Source: Enterobacter hormaechei ATCC 49162
GTDB taxonomy: Bacteria > Pseudomonadota > Gammaproteobacteria > Enterobacterales > Enterobacteriaceae
Reading direction: 5' to 3'
Assembly: GCF_001875655.1 (NCBI RefSeq)
Contig: NZ_MKEQ01000004.1
Location: 1-9,435 of the forward strand
DNA: 9,435 bases
The stretch's first letter is position 1; each line of letters begins with the position of its first letter. The translations under genes and the position numbers were made by a program. The notes beneath the pieces were generated by a model, which worked only from the letters and a program-made list of their open reading frames with translations, made no database searches and was not told where the DNA came from. This document shows positions 1 through 6,098 of the stretch, in pieces.

Positions 1-262
1 TCGATTATCCGAAGAAGCACCCGCCGATCGCAGACCGTGTTAACGCAGTGAATCGCATGTTGATGAGTGCCTCGGGCGAAACCCGTTGTACATCGATCCG
101 AAGTGCAAACACCTCATCGACTCGCTGGAGAAGGTGATCTACAAGCCAGGCTCACGCGATATGGATAAGACTGGCGGCATCGAACACAGTGCGGATGCGT
201 TGGGTTATCCGGTTCATCGTAGGTATCCGGTGAAAAATCGTGTTATTCTTGGTGGATCTAGA
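1..262 (+). CDS. Terminase large subunit, C-terminal part (partial at 5' edge, apparent frameshift)
   Basis: This is the C-terminal end of the packaging ATPase/nuclease; the ATPase domain lies outside the window. One frame (from base 3) reads DYPKKHPPIADRVNAVNRML and on to SASGETR, then hits TGA at 135-137. The frame one base back continues from base 86 as LYIDPKCKHLIDSLEKV and on to the motif HSADALGYP, ending at TAG 260-262. Joined, they give one continuous terminase nuclease-domain end. The DALGY segment is the usual site of the last acidic residue of the RNase H-like metal site (family knowledge). The join falls at ACCCGTTGTAC (81-91), where one missing base, for example one T, would restore the frame. 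No in-phase XXXYYYZ slippery site is present, so a deletion or sequence error is likelier than programmed frameshifting. The portal gene follows directly, as expected. Confidence 0.8.
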
Positions 263-280
263 TAGGTAAGCACTTACCTA
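263..280. promoter_or_regulatory. Palindrome 1, putative operator upstream of the portal gene
   Basis: The sequence TAGGTAAGCACTTACCTA has two perfect 8-base inverted arms around a CA centre. It starts at the base after the terminase stop codon and ends before the portal ribosome-binding site. It is the best-conserved copy of a motif family (core GTAAG-N2-CTTAC) that recurs in this window. A two-base centre makes a poor RNA hairpin, so binding by a dimeric protein is more likely; that is inference. I found no convincing -35/-10 pair around this copy. Confidence 0.65.
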
Positions 281-298
281 AAAGGAAAGGAAAAGCAA

Positions 299-1879
299 AT
301 GGAATTGACTGACAAGCAAATCAAAGACCTTGTGGCACGACGCCACCCTGAATATGAGAAGAAAAAAGAACATTGGGACTTCCTCGCCAGCACCTACGCT
401 GGCGGGCGTGCCTGGTTCAACGACAATATCTTCCGTTACTTCAAAGAGGGCGATCAGGAGTTCAAAGAGCGCCTGGAACGCGCTTATCGCTTCAACCACA
501 CTCGTGAAGTGGTAAACCTCATCAACAAATACCTCTTCAAAGAGGTCATTCACCGCAACACTGATGAAGCGCCGGAGCAGATCCGCAATTTCTGGAAGCG
601 AGCCACGCGCCAGAACACCTCCATCGATGCGTTTATGGCGGCTATCGATCTGCAATCATCCATTTATGGCCGTATCTGGGTTGTCGTGGACAGCACCATG
701 AACGTCGATGTTGAGTCTGTTGCAGACGAGAAGAAAAATGATGCGCGTGCCTACGCTTACTGGATTTCGCCGCAGCAGCTGCTTGATGTTGCCTGGGACG
801 AAGACGGCAATATGTTGTGGGCGCTGATTGTTGAAATCGCGCGCGACGACGAAGATCCGTTCACGTCAACCGGGCAGGAATACCAGCGTTACCGTCTGTG
901 GACGCAAAACGAGTGGTATCTGTTCCGTGAAGAAGTGAAGAAAGGTTCCGGAAATAGCGGTCGTCGTCAGGCCAAAGTCGTTCTGGAGGATAGCGGCCAG
1001 CACAATCTGGGCGTGGTGCCGGTGTTTCCGGTGGACTGCATTGGCGAAAGCGAGTCTCCGTATTTCAGCCCGTCGTTGATTGACGATATCGCCTATCTTG
1101 ACCGCGCCGTGGCCAACTACCTGTCGAACCTTGACGCGATTATTCAGGATCAGACATTCAGCCAGCTGGCGATCCCGGTTCAGTCACTGCTGCCGGGCGA
1201 TGAAAACCACACCAAAGTGCTCGAAATGGGGACAAAACGCGTCTTCACCTTCGACTCTGAGAGCGGTAATCAGCCATTCTACCTGTCTCCAGACCCGAAA
1301 CAGGCTCAGATGATCATCACCACGATTAAGACGGTGATTAACGAGATCTACCATTCCGTTGGTGTGGCAGGTGAGCGAACCAAGCAGGATAACGCGCAGG
1401 GCATCGATAACTCTTCGGGCGCAGCGAAGATGTACGACTTCCAGCGCGTTAACAGTCTGCTGGTGACAAAAGCAGAGCGCCTCGAAAGGGCAGAGCGCCA
1501 GATGATGCAGCTGGCAGCGAAATGGATGGGTGTCGAACTGGATGAAGACCACTCTCTGATCGCATACCCGGAAAGTTTCGACATTCGCGGTCTGACTGAC
1601 GAGTTTGCCGTTGCCGAGAAACTGTCGCTGCTTCAGGCGCCTGATTCTGTTCGTCGTCATCAGATGGAAATGCTCATCGAGAAGGTCTTCCCGAACATTT
1701 CCGAGGCGATGCAAAAGGAATTTCAAAAAGATCTCTTGAAATTTCCTCCAAAAAATGATCTTAACACCCTTGAAAATAAGTCAGTACTTACTTATGATCA
1801 AGATGCAGCCCAAGAAAGCGGGCAAGATCAACCCCGAGGAATGGGGACTCATCTACTCAAGAGACCGAGTGATAAGTAA
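299..1879 (+). CDS. Phage portal protein
   Basis: A 526-residue protein predicted to form the dodecameric portal ring at one head vertex, through which DNA is packaged and later leaves, and which docks terminase and then the connector. Support: position directly after terminase and before scaffold and coat genes, normal portal length, and an N-terminal layout like DUF4055-type portals (HPEYEKKKEHWDFLASTYAGG and then an NDNIFRYFKEG segment). The middle is mixed alpha/beta, with a helical stem-like region near residues 335-420. The start ATG has a purine-rich Shine-Dalgarno (AAAGGAAAGG) 8-10 bases upstream. The last 40 or so residues look atypical: this stretch overlaps a promoter-like element and palindrome 2 (1770-1798), and another frame there reads more like protein (see 1794-1898). 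The natural end of the conserved portal may therefore be near residue 480. Role is inferred from context and sequence feel, not from a search. Confidence 0.85.
   Translation: MELTDKQIKDLVARRHPEYEKKKEHWDFLASTYAGGRAWFNDNIFRYFKEGDQEFKERLERAYRFNHTREVVNLINKYLFKEVIHRNTDEAPEQIRNFWKRATRQNTSIDAFMAAIDLQSSIYGRIWVVVDSTMNVDVESVADEKKNDARAYAYWISPQQLLDVAWDEDGNMLWALIVEIARDDEDPFTSTGQEYQRYRLWTQNEWYLFREEVKKGSGNSGRRQAKVVLEDSGQHNLGVVPVFPVDCIGESESPYFSPSLIDDIAYLDRAVANYLSNLDAIIQDQTFSQLAIPVQSLLPGDENHTKVLEMGTKRVFTFDSESGNQPFYLSPDPKQAQMIITTIKTVINEIYHSVGVAGERTKQDNAQGIDNSSGAAKMYDFQRVNSLLVTKAERLERAERQMMQLAAKWMGVELDEDHSLIAYPESFDIRGLTDEFAVAEKLSLLQAPDSVRRHQMEMLIEKVFPNISEAMQKEFQKDLLKFPPKNDLNTLENKSVLTYDQDAAQESGQDQPRGMGTHLLKRPSDK
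1770..1798 (+). promoter_or_regulatory. Sigma70-type promoter with embedded palindrome, upstream of scaffold and coat genes
   Basis: TTGAAA (1770-1775) and TATGAT (1793-1798) each match the E. coli consensus at five of six positions, with an optimal 17-bp spacer. Transcription would start near 1805, about 90 bases before the scaffold start. The spacer is occupied by palindrome 2. It lies inside the end of the portal reading frame, so it would add a second transcript for the highly expressed scaffold and coat genes. This placement suggests a promoter that a palindrome-binding protein could block or modulate; that function is inference. Confidence 0.6.
1776..1795. promoter_or_regulatory. Palindrome 2, putative operator in the promoter spacer
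   Basis: ATAAGTCAGTACTTACTTAT is a 20-base inverted repeat with one mismatched pair, centred on TA. It aligns with palindrome 1 as TAAGTCAG-TA-CTTACTTA. It fills the space between the -35 and -10 hexamers and overlaps the first bases of the -10, the position where a bound repressor would exclude RNA polymerase. Confidence 0.6.
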
Positions 1880-1898
1880 CGAAAAGGAATTTCTATGA
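1794..1898 (+). CDS. Possible small protein (34 aa), or out-of-frame end of the portal
   Basis: In the frame +1 to the portal gene, ATG at 1794 (or 1803) opens an ORF of 34 (or 31) residues ending at TGA 1896-1898. That stop overlaps the scaffold ATG as ATGA, a common arrangement in translationally coupled phage genes. The segment KINPEEWGLIYSRDRVISNE looks more like real protein than the overlapping portal frame, which reads QESGQDQPRGMGTHLLKRPS. Against it: neither ATG has a clear Shine-Dalgarno, and the promoter at 1770-1798 would start transcription at or after these ATGs, so translation would need read-through mRNA. It could instead be the true portal C-terminus displaced by an indel. 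Function unknown. Confidence 0.35.
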   Translation: MIKMQPKKAGKINPEEWGLIYSRDRVISNEKEFL

Positions 1899-2791
1899 AT
1901 CTGTGGCAAATGCTTATGGCCCGTCGTGGCCTGATGGATGTAGCTGAAGCGCATGAGCGCGGAGGCGCTGGTGGCGGTGCTCCTGCTGGAGACAATGAGC
2001 AGGGCAATCAAGACCCAGGCAAACAGGGCGAGCAAAAAGAGCAACCGAAGGGTGACGACGACGAGTATGCCGGTATGACTCAGGAAGAGTTGCTGGCAGA
2101 ACTGCGTAAGTCCAAGAAAGCCGGTGCTGACCTGCTGAAAGAGAACATGAAGCGCAAGGAGAAAGAGCGCACATTGGCCGATCAGCTGGCTCAGTACGGT
2201 GATATTGACCCGGCACGTGCTCGCCAGCTTCTCGAAGCTGAACAAGCCGCAGAAACCGCACGTCGGGAGGCGGAGCAGGCTGAACTGGAACGCCGTGGTG
2301 AGTTCGATGCTGTGAAAAAGCAGATGATCGAAGCGCACCAGGCTGAACTGGCACAGCGCGACGAACGCTACTCCACTCTGGAGAGCGAGAACGCCGCACT
2401 GAAGGCTCAACTGGTCGAAATGACTGTTGGCGCTTCCTTCAGCGGCTCTGCCTTCCTGCGTGACAAAGTTCTGATGACTCCGGCTAAGGCTCGCGTTATC
2501 TACGGCTCTCATTTCGAAGTGGGTGAAGACGGTAGTGTTGTGGGCTTTGATAAGCCAGCCGGTCAGAAAGAACGTGCAGTTCTGGTTGACGGTGAAGGCA
2601 AACCGTTACCGTTCGAATCCGCGATTGAGCGCATTCTGCGTGCAGATCCGGAAGCTGACGCACTGTTGCGCAGCGAAGCCAAGCAGGGTGCTGGTTCCAA
2701 TAGCAAACCGACCCACAAAGTAAACCAGCCGAAGAGCAAGTCGACTATGGATAAGTTGACCTCCGGCCTGGGGAAAATCGGACTCAAGTAA
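1895..2791 (+). CDS. Scaffold-like phage protein (DUF6651-like)
   Basis: A 298-residue, strongly charged protein between portal and coat, the standard place for a scaffolding protein, which templates prohead assembly and then leaves or is cleaved. Residues 20-57 are a Gly/Gln/Glu/Asp-rich, probably disordered linker. Residues 60-175 are predicted coiled coil, rich in Ala, Glu, Arg and Gln, and contain LADQLAQYGDIDPARARQLL (93-112), typical of DUF6651-like proteins. Residues 178-262 form a small C-terminal domain (GASFSGSAFLRDKV, then YGSHFEVGEDGSVVGFD), followed by a Lys-rich tail (about 263-298) that could bind coat protein. The start has AAGGAA a short distance upstream. The scaffold role is inferred from position and composition. 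A head protease or protease-scaffold fusion is unlikely because no catalytic Ser/His motif is visible. Confidence 0.75.
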   Translation: MNLWQMLMARRGLMDVAEAHERGGAGGGAPAGDNEQGNQDPGKQGEQKEQPKGDDDEYAGMTQEELLAELRKSKKAGADLLKENMKRKEKERTLADQLAQYGDIDPARARQLLEAEQAAETARREAEQAELERRGEFDAVKKQMIEAHQAELAQRDERYSTLESENAALKAQLVEMTVGASFSGSAFLRDKVLMTPAKARVIYGSHFEVGEDGSVVGFDKPAGQKERAVLVDGEGKPLPFESAIERILRADPEADALLRSEAKQGAGSNSKPTHKVNQPKSKSTMDKLTSGLGKIGLK

Positions 2792-2817
2792 CATCTTAAA
2801 TCATAGGGAAATGAAAG

Positions 2818-3693
2818 ATGCCATTACTGCGTGATGAAGCTGAAAAGCTGTCTAACAACGAACTTGAGCAGGGTGTGATCGAGACCATCATCGATCGCGA
2901 TGACCTGTTCGCTGTTCTGCCTTTCATGAAGATTAATTCTAAGGCATACCTCTACAACCGCGAAGCTACCCTGAGCGAAGCAACCTTCATCGATGTGAAC
3001 GACACCATCACCGAAGGCGCTGCAACCTTCACCGAACACGTTGCGAAGCTGCGTATCCTGGCAGGCGACGTAGACGTCGACAAATTCCTGGCGACCACTA
3101 TGTCCGACACCAACAACCAGCTGGCAATCCAGGTTCGTCAGAAGGTGAAAGGTCTGGCTCGCGCATTCCGCCGCAACCTGATTCTGGGCGACTCCAGCAC
3201 CAACAACAAAGCGTTCGACGGTATTCCGAAGCTGATGCACGACGATCAGAAGATCGACATCGAAGGCGCTTCCATGACCTTCTCCATGTTCGACGAGCTG
3301 GTCGACGCGGTGAAAGATCTGGGCGCAGACTGCATTATGATGCGTTCCGAGCACCTGCGTGCTTATCGCGCTCTGCTGCGTACCGTTAGCCTCGGCCCGT
3401 CCGAAATCATGATGGAAAACTTCGGTCGTCCGATGCTGTGCCACAACGGTGTACCGTTCATTGTGAACGACTTCATCCCGACTGATTCTGGCAAAGCAAG
3501 CATCTACTGCCTGCACCTGTCCGAAGAGAACGGTGTGACTGGTCTGTATGGCGGTGAAAACGCCGGTATCGTTGTTGAGAACATCGGTACTGTTCAGAAC
3601 AAAGACGCAACCCGTACCCGCGTTAAGTGGTACTGCTCTCTGGCGAACAAGCACGACAAGGCTATCGCCGCGCTGACCAACGTAAAAATTTGA
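2818..3693 (+). CDS. Major capsid protein (probably HK97 fold)
   Basis: A 291-residue protein predicted to be the main shell subunit. It follows the scaffold gene by 26 bases, has a good Shine-Dalgarno (AGGGAA, 2805-2810) and is followed by a strong terminator, all fitting a very highly expressed late gene. The sequence is mixed alpha/beta with a long charged helix-rich middle (residues about 90-150, including NLILGDSSTNNKAFDGIPKL), a pattern common in HK97-fold coat proteins where the FDGI segment follows the spine helix. There is no long N-terminal delta domain, consistent with a separate scaffold. Codon use is clearly biased to abundant-tRNA codons (GAC, AAC, CTG, GGT, CGT), more than in its neighbours. 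The HK97 fold is inferred; the coat assignment rests on length, context and sequence character. Confidence 0.88.
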   Translation: MPLLRDEAEKLSNNELEQGVIETIIDRDDLFAVLPFMKINSKAYLYNREATLSEATFIDVNDTITEGAATFTEHVAKLRILAGDVDVDKFLATTMSDTNNQLAIQVRQKVKGLARAFRRNLILGDSSTNNKAFDGIPKLMHDDQKIDIEGASMTFSMFDELVDAVKDLGADCIMMRSEHLRAYRALLRTVSLGPSEIMMENFGRPMLCHNGVPFIVNDFIPTDSGKASIYCLHLSEENGVTGLYGGENAGIVVENIGTVQNKDATRTRVKWYCSLANKHDKAIAALTNVKI

Positions 3694-3702
3694 TCAGTAT
3701 AG

Positions 3703-3720
3703 TAGGTAAGTAATTATCTA
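3703..3720. promoter_or_regulatory. Palindrome 3, putative operator after the coat gene
   Basis: TAGGTAAGTAATTATCTA shares its full left arm (TAGGTAAG) with palindrome 1. The right arm differs from the perfect complement at two bases. Flanking bases extend the pairing (GTAG at 3702-3705 with CTAC at 3718-3721). It lies between the coat stop codon and the terminator hairpin. TATAGT (3698-3703) just before it resembles a -10 box, but no well-spaced -35 was found, so a promoter here is only possible. Confidence 0.5.
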
Positions 3721-3726
3721 CCATTT

Positions 3727-3754
3727 AAGGGTGGGCTATACGCCCACCCTTTTT
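3727..3754 (+). terminator. Intrinsic terminator after the major capsid gene
   Basis: AAGGGTGGGC (3727-3736) pairs perfectly with GCCCACCCTT (3742-3751) across a TATAC loop, and the 3' side runs into TTTTT (3750-3754). A 10-bp GC-rich stem plus a U tract is a textbook Rho-independent terminator. It would make coat mRNA abundant relative to downstream genes, which would be expressed by partial read-through. Confidence 0.9.
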
Positions 3755-3767
3755 GTAGGAGCGAGAA

Positions 3768-4691
3768 ATGCCAGAACAAAAGATGAAGATCACGGAAGAG
3801 GCGTTTGCGGATTTCACGGGGCATATGTGCCGTGCCGGATTCACCAATTCCATCTCCAACGAGCCTCTGAGCGAGCGCCAGCAGAACCATCTTGCGGCTT
3901 GCTTCCGGGCAATTCCGTTCACTCAGTCTGTCACCATTACACCGGCTGCGCCGTCCGTATTGGTGGGTAAAACCGTTCAACTTAGTGCAGGTATCACCAT
4001 GAGCAAAAGCGCAGATTCATTCACCTGGACGTCGGCCAATGACCAGGTCGCCACAGTCAGCGGTACGGGTCTGGTTACTGGCGTGACTCCGGGAAAAGTG
4101 AAGATCACCGCCACCGATAAGCAGACTCAGCTTTCTGCGTCAGTCGAAGTGACCGTTAAGCCTGTCAGCGTGGAGTCCGTTACGGTAACGCCAGACTCTA
4201 CCTCTGTTGAGAAGGGGAAATCGGTCAAGTTGCGCGTTGATGTACAACCGTCAAACGCAACAAATAAAAGAGTCACCTGGACTTCCAAAAATAACGACAA
4301 AGCGACCGTTGACCAGAACGGTAACGTAGCTGGCGTAGCCGTTGGTACGGCAACCATTGAAGTGGTTTCGCAGGATGGCAGCCATAAAGCTACTGCTACG
4401 GTTGAAGTCACTGAGCCTGTCGTTGCTGTTACTGGCGTCTCTGTCGATCCGAGCACCACCAGCGTTGAAGCCAACAAAACGGTACAGCTGACCGCGAACA
4501 TCGAACCGGCTGGCGCAACCAATAAGCGCGTAACCTGGGCGTCAAAAAATGCCGAGTTCGCGACGGTTGATAGCGCAACTGGACTTGTGACCGGTGTGGC
4601 TGCAGGTACTGCCACTATCGAAGTCACCACGGAAGACGGTAGCCACAAAGCCACTGCGACCGTTGAAGTGACCGCAGCACCGGCTGCGTAA
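3768..4691 (+). CDS. Three-BIG2-domain protein, candidate capsid decoration protein
   Basis: A 307-residue protein with a 50-residue N-terminal region (EEAFADFTGHMCRAGFTNSI, then RQQNHLAACFRAIPF) and three bacterial Ig-like group 2 (BIG2) domains at about 53-130, 135-215 and 221-302. Domain signatures include VTITP or VSVDP starts, the VTWTSKN strand and the G-V-A-x-G-T-A-x-I strand. Domains 2 and 3 are close copies, sharing ATNKRVTW and GSHKATATVEVT. There is no signal peptide, transmembrane segment or LPXTG motif. Position directly after the coat gene suggests a head-surface decoration protein comparable in idea to T4 Hoc, whose Ig-like domains are thought to bind surfaces or glycans. The N-terminal 50 residues may then be the shell-binding part. 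Shine-Dalgarno AGGAG (3757-3761) fixes the start. It could also be a tail-associated Ig protein. Confidence 0.75.
   Translation: MPEQKMKITEEAFADFTGHMCRAGFTNSISNEPLSERQQNHLAACFRAIPFTQSVTITPAAPSVLVGKTVQLSAGITMSKSADSFTWTSANDQVATVSGTGLVTGVTPGKVKITATDKQTQLSASVEVTVKPVSVESVTVTPDSTSVEKGKSVKLRVDVQPSNATNKRVTWTSKNNDKATVDQNGNVAGVAVGTATIEVVSQDGSHKATATVEVTEPVVAVTGVSVDPSTTSVEANKTVQLTANIEPAGATNKRVTWASKNAEFATVDSATGLVTGVAAGTATIEVTTEDGSHKATATVEVTAAPAA
4170..4673 (+). repeat. Tandem BIG2-domain repeat within the decoration gene
   Basis: Two consecutive BIG2-coding units, roughly 4170-4412 and 4428-4673, encode nearly matching domains. The closest stretches encode ATNKRVTW and GSHKATATVEVT, with mainly third-position differences (for example GATGGCAGCCAT versus GACGGTAGCCAC). 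The protein identity with diverged codons suggests an old duplication kept by selection rather than a fresh copy. The first BIG2 unit (about 3924-4157) is more divergent. Confidence 0.7.
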
Positions 4692-4698
4692 CCAACAC

Positions 4699-4719
4699 AT
4701 GGGCGGCGATGCCGCCCAT
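4699..4719 (+). other. Stem-loop after the BIG2 gene, no U tract
   Basis: ATGGGCGGC (4699-4707) pairs perfectly with GCCGCCCAT (4711-4719) over a GAT loop, 8 bases after the BIG2 gene stop. It is followed by TAAGTG, not a T run, so it is not a standard intrinsic terminator. It could protect the upstream mRNA 3' end, act as a pause or processing site, or terminate weakly. It lies just upstream of the next gene's Shine-Dalgarno region. Confidence 0.6.
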
Positions 4720-4734
4720 TAAGTGAGAAGAAGA

Positions 4735-5169
4735 ATGAAACCAGCAAAAATTCGTTTATTGGAGCCTCAATTTTTGGGGTACACGGGCATTCTCTGCGGT
4801 ATCCAGTTTGTCGACGGCATCTCGGTTGCCGAACTGCCATTCATCGATCAGCAGCGGATTTGTGCCTCCATGCGTGCCACTACCGTTGAAGGCAAAAATG
4901 TATCTCCTTCTGCCGCGTACAGCAGCCGCAATGATTTGACTGCGGACGACATTGTCGAGACGGCGGCCCCGGATATTGTGCCAATCAAACGTGGTACGGC
5001 TGAAGTGGAAGCCAAACCGGTACAGCGCTTTACTCGTGAAGAGCTGGAGTCGATTGCGGACTGTGAAGGTATTGCGGGTCTGCGTCAGATCGGCAACCAG
5101 ATTGGCGTGAAAGCCAAAGGTATCGTTGAAATGATCGAAGGCATCCTGAAAGCACAGGGCGGTGAGTAA
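4735..5169 (+). CDS. Structural-region protein with C-terminal HeH/LEM-like domain
   Basis: A 144-residue protein. The N-terminal 60 residues are a mostly beta region (LLEPQFLGYTGILCGIQFVDG). Residues about 60-98 are a low-complexity linker. Residues 99-142 (FTREELESIADCEGIAGLRQ then IGVKAKGIVEMIEGILKAQ) match the helix-extended-helix (HeH/LEM, SAP-like) pattern often seen in small phage proteins encoded just after the coat gene. In such proteins the domain is usually thought to bind DNA or partner proteins, but the precise role is not established. I chose ATG 4735 over the in-frame GTG at 4723 because GAGAAGAAG just upstream of the ATG can act as a ribosome-binding site. The stop overlaps the next start (TAATG), suggesting translational coupling. 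Confidence 0.7.
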   Translation: MKPAKIRLLEPQFLGYTGILCGIQFVDGISVAELPFIDQQRICASMRATTVEGKNVSPSAAYSSRNDLTADDIVETAAPDIVPIKRGTAEVEAKPVQRFTREELESIADCEGIAGLRQIGNQIGVKAKGIVEMIEGILKAQGGE

Positions 5170-5729
5170 TGGCGCAGATCGACACGTACCGTAGCGGGGA
5201 AGCAGTTTCCCTGTCGTTTGCATTTAACGTTCTGGATATTGAGTCGGCCACGTATACCGTCAGAGATGGCGCAGGTGCGATCATCGTCGATAACGAACCT
5301 CTCGATATTACTGAGGGGCAGATGTCCATTCCGGTTGTCGTGTCGGCCGAACACAACCTGCTTTCAGATAAAGAGCGCGATCTGCGACACGTCATTGTCA
5401 AAGCGGTGGCATCCGGGCTGACGCATGAAGAGCGCAAGATGTACGTTCTGCTGAATAGCTTCGAGCTGTCAATTCCAGGCCAGTCATTCGCAACGGTCGC
5501 AGACGCCCAGATGCAAGCTATCGATATGCTGAACGGCGACACCCTGTTAGCTGATGGCGAAGGGCTGATGCGCAAACGTCTCATTGAGGCCACCAGACGC
5601 GTCAAAACGCTGCCGTTCTCAATCCGCAAAGTCCTGCGTATCGACTTCGACCGTTACGACCGCCCGCAAAACATGCTGAACGTCTATGACATTCCGTGGG
5701 GTGCTGACGGGCATATCGTCACGATCTGA
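5169..5729 (+). CDS. Head-tail connector protein, N-terminal part (split gene)
   Basis: A 186-residue ORF overlapping the previous stop by one base. Residues 1-100 are beta-rich with alternating hydrophobics (SLSFAFNVLDIESATYTVRD and on to LNSFEL), as in a small Ig- or jelly-roll-like domain. Residues 105-150 are helical (ADAQMQAIDML, then LMRKRLIEATRRVKTLPF). The frame ends GADGHIVTI-stop. If one base were added near 5720-5724, reading would go GHIVT-DLIDWEQMTPEKFDEF, straight into the next ORF. In related phages, as I recall the family, these two halves form one connector of roughly 270-280 residues with a VTDL...LTPEQF junction. So this is either a genuine gene split, a one-base deletion or a sequencing error. 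Likely site of action: the head-tail interface. Confidence 0.65.
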   Translation: MAQIDTYRSGEAVSLSFAFNVLDIESATYTVRDGAGAIIVDNEPLDITEGQMSIPVVVSAEHNLLSDKERDLRHVIVKAVASGLTHEERKMYVLLNSFELSIPGQSFATVADAQMQAIDMLNGDTLLADGEGLMRKRLIEATRRVKTLPFSIRKVLRIDFDRYDRPQNMLNVYDIPWGADGHIVTI

Positions 5730-5743
5730 TCGATTGGGAGCAG

Positions 5744-6001
5744 ATGACGCCGGAGAAATTCGACGAGTTCCCGGACTACTTCAAACAGGCATTAATGCTG
5801 GCCGTGGTTAATGAAGCCTGCGAAATCGCTAACGGTAATGACGTAGCGGCAGCCCGCGAGGACGGCATTCTGTCTGAGTCCATTGGTGAAACGACCAATA
5901 TGTACCGCACCGGCAAAGCGGCAAATGTGCATGTGGCTCGCAGTACCTGGCGACTGCTGGTCAGTTACATCAATAACCGCATGATTGTTCGCCGTGCGTA
6001 A
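5744..6001 (+). CDS. Head-tail connector protein, C-terminal part (split gene)
   Basis: An 85-residue ORF, MTPEKFDEFPDYFKQALMLA followed by a helical segment (VVNEACEIANGND), then EDGILSESIGETTNMYRTGK and a terminal helix (RSTWRLLVSYINNRM). The SESIGE...MYR-GK pattern is typical of the C-terminal domain of a common siphovirus connector family, where it follows an N-terminal part like the preceding ORF. The frame is open 5' of the ATG back to 5708 and encodes DLIDWEQ in front of it, supporting a former fusion. GGGAG (5736-5740) lies three bases before the ATG, so independent initiation is possible but the spacing is tight. The first five or so residues of the ancestral junction would be lost if it starts here. 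Confidence 0.65.
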   Translation: MTPEKFDEFPDYFKQALMLAVVNEACEIANGNDVAAAREDGILSESIGETTNMYRTGKAANVHVARSTWRLLVSYINNRMIVRRA

Positions 6002-6098
6002 CGCCAGTCGCATTATTTACTTCTGGTCGAAAGGCTCAAGACGAGCAATCGCGCCTTCGCCTGGTAATGAGTGCGGCTGCCAACCACAGGGAGAGTGC
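6002..6098 (+). other. 97-bp intergenic stretch, open in frame with the next gene
   Basis: There is no stop in the frame of the downstream gene across this stretch. It would encode NASRIIYFWSKGSRRAIAPS then PGNECGCQPQGEC before the ATG at 6099, reachable only from TTG 5985 or GTG 5994. The four cysteines in NECGCQPQGEC are notable. No Shine-Dalgarno supports an upstream start. I treat it as non-coding or a vestigial extension, with low certainty. Confidence 0.3.

Noticed and set aside
77..88. Programmed -1 frameshift in the terminase gene at AAACCCG
   Set aside because: The heptamer is not in the X XXY YYZ phase of the incoming frame, and terminase genes are not known to use such frameshifting.
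2824..3654. Long antisense open frame (276 codons) opposite the coat gene
   Set aside because: It mirrors the highly codon-biased coat gene, has no ribosome-binding site, and its translation has no recognisable domain. Biased RNY codons often leave the opposite strand open.
3768..4691. BIG2 protein as a bacterial invasin or adhesin from host DNA
   Set aside because: It has no signal peptide, beta-barrel anchor or sorting motif, and it lies between coat and connector genes on the same strand.
4723..4737. GTG 4723 as start of the HeH-domain gene
   Set aside because: It adds only four residues (MRRR), would sit next to the hairpin with no ribosome-binding site, and ATG 4735 is better placed.
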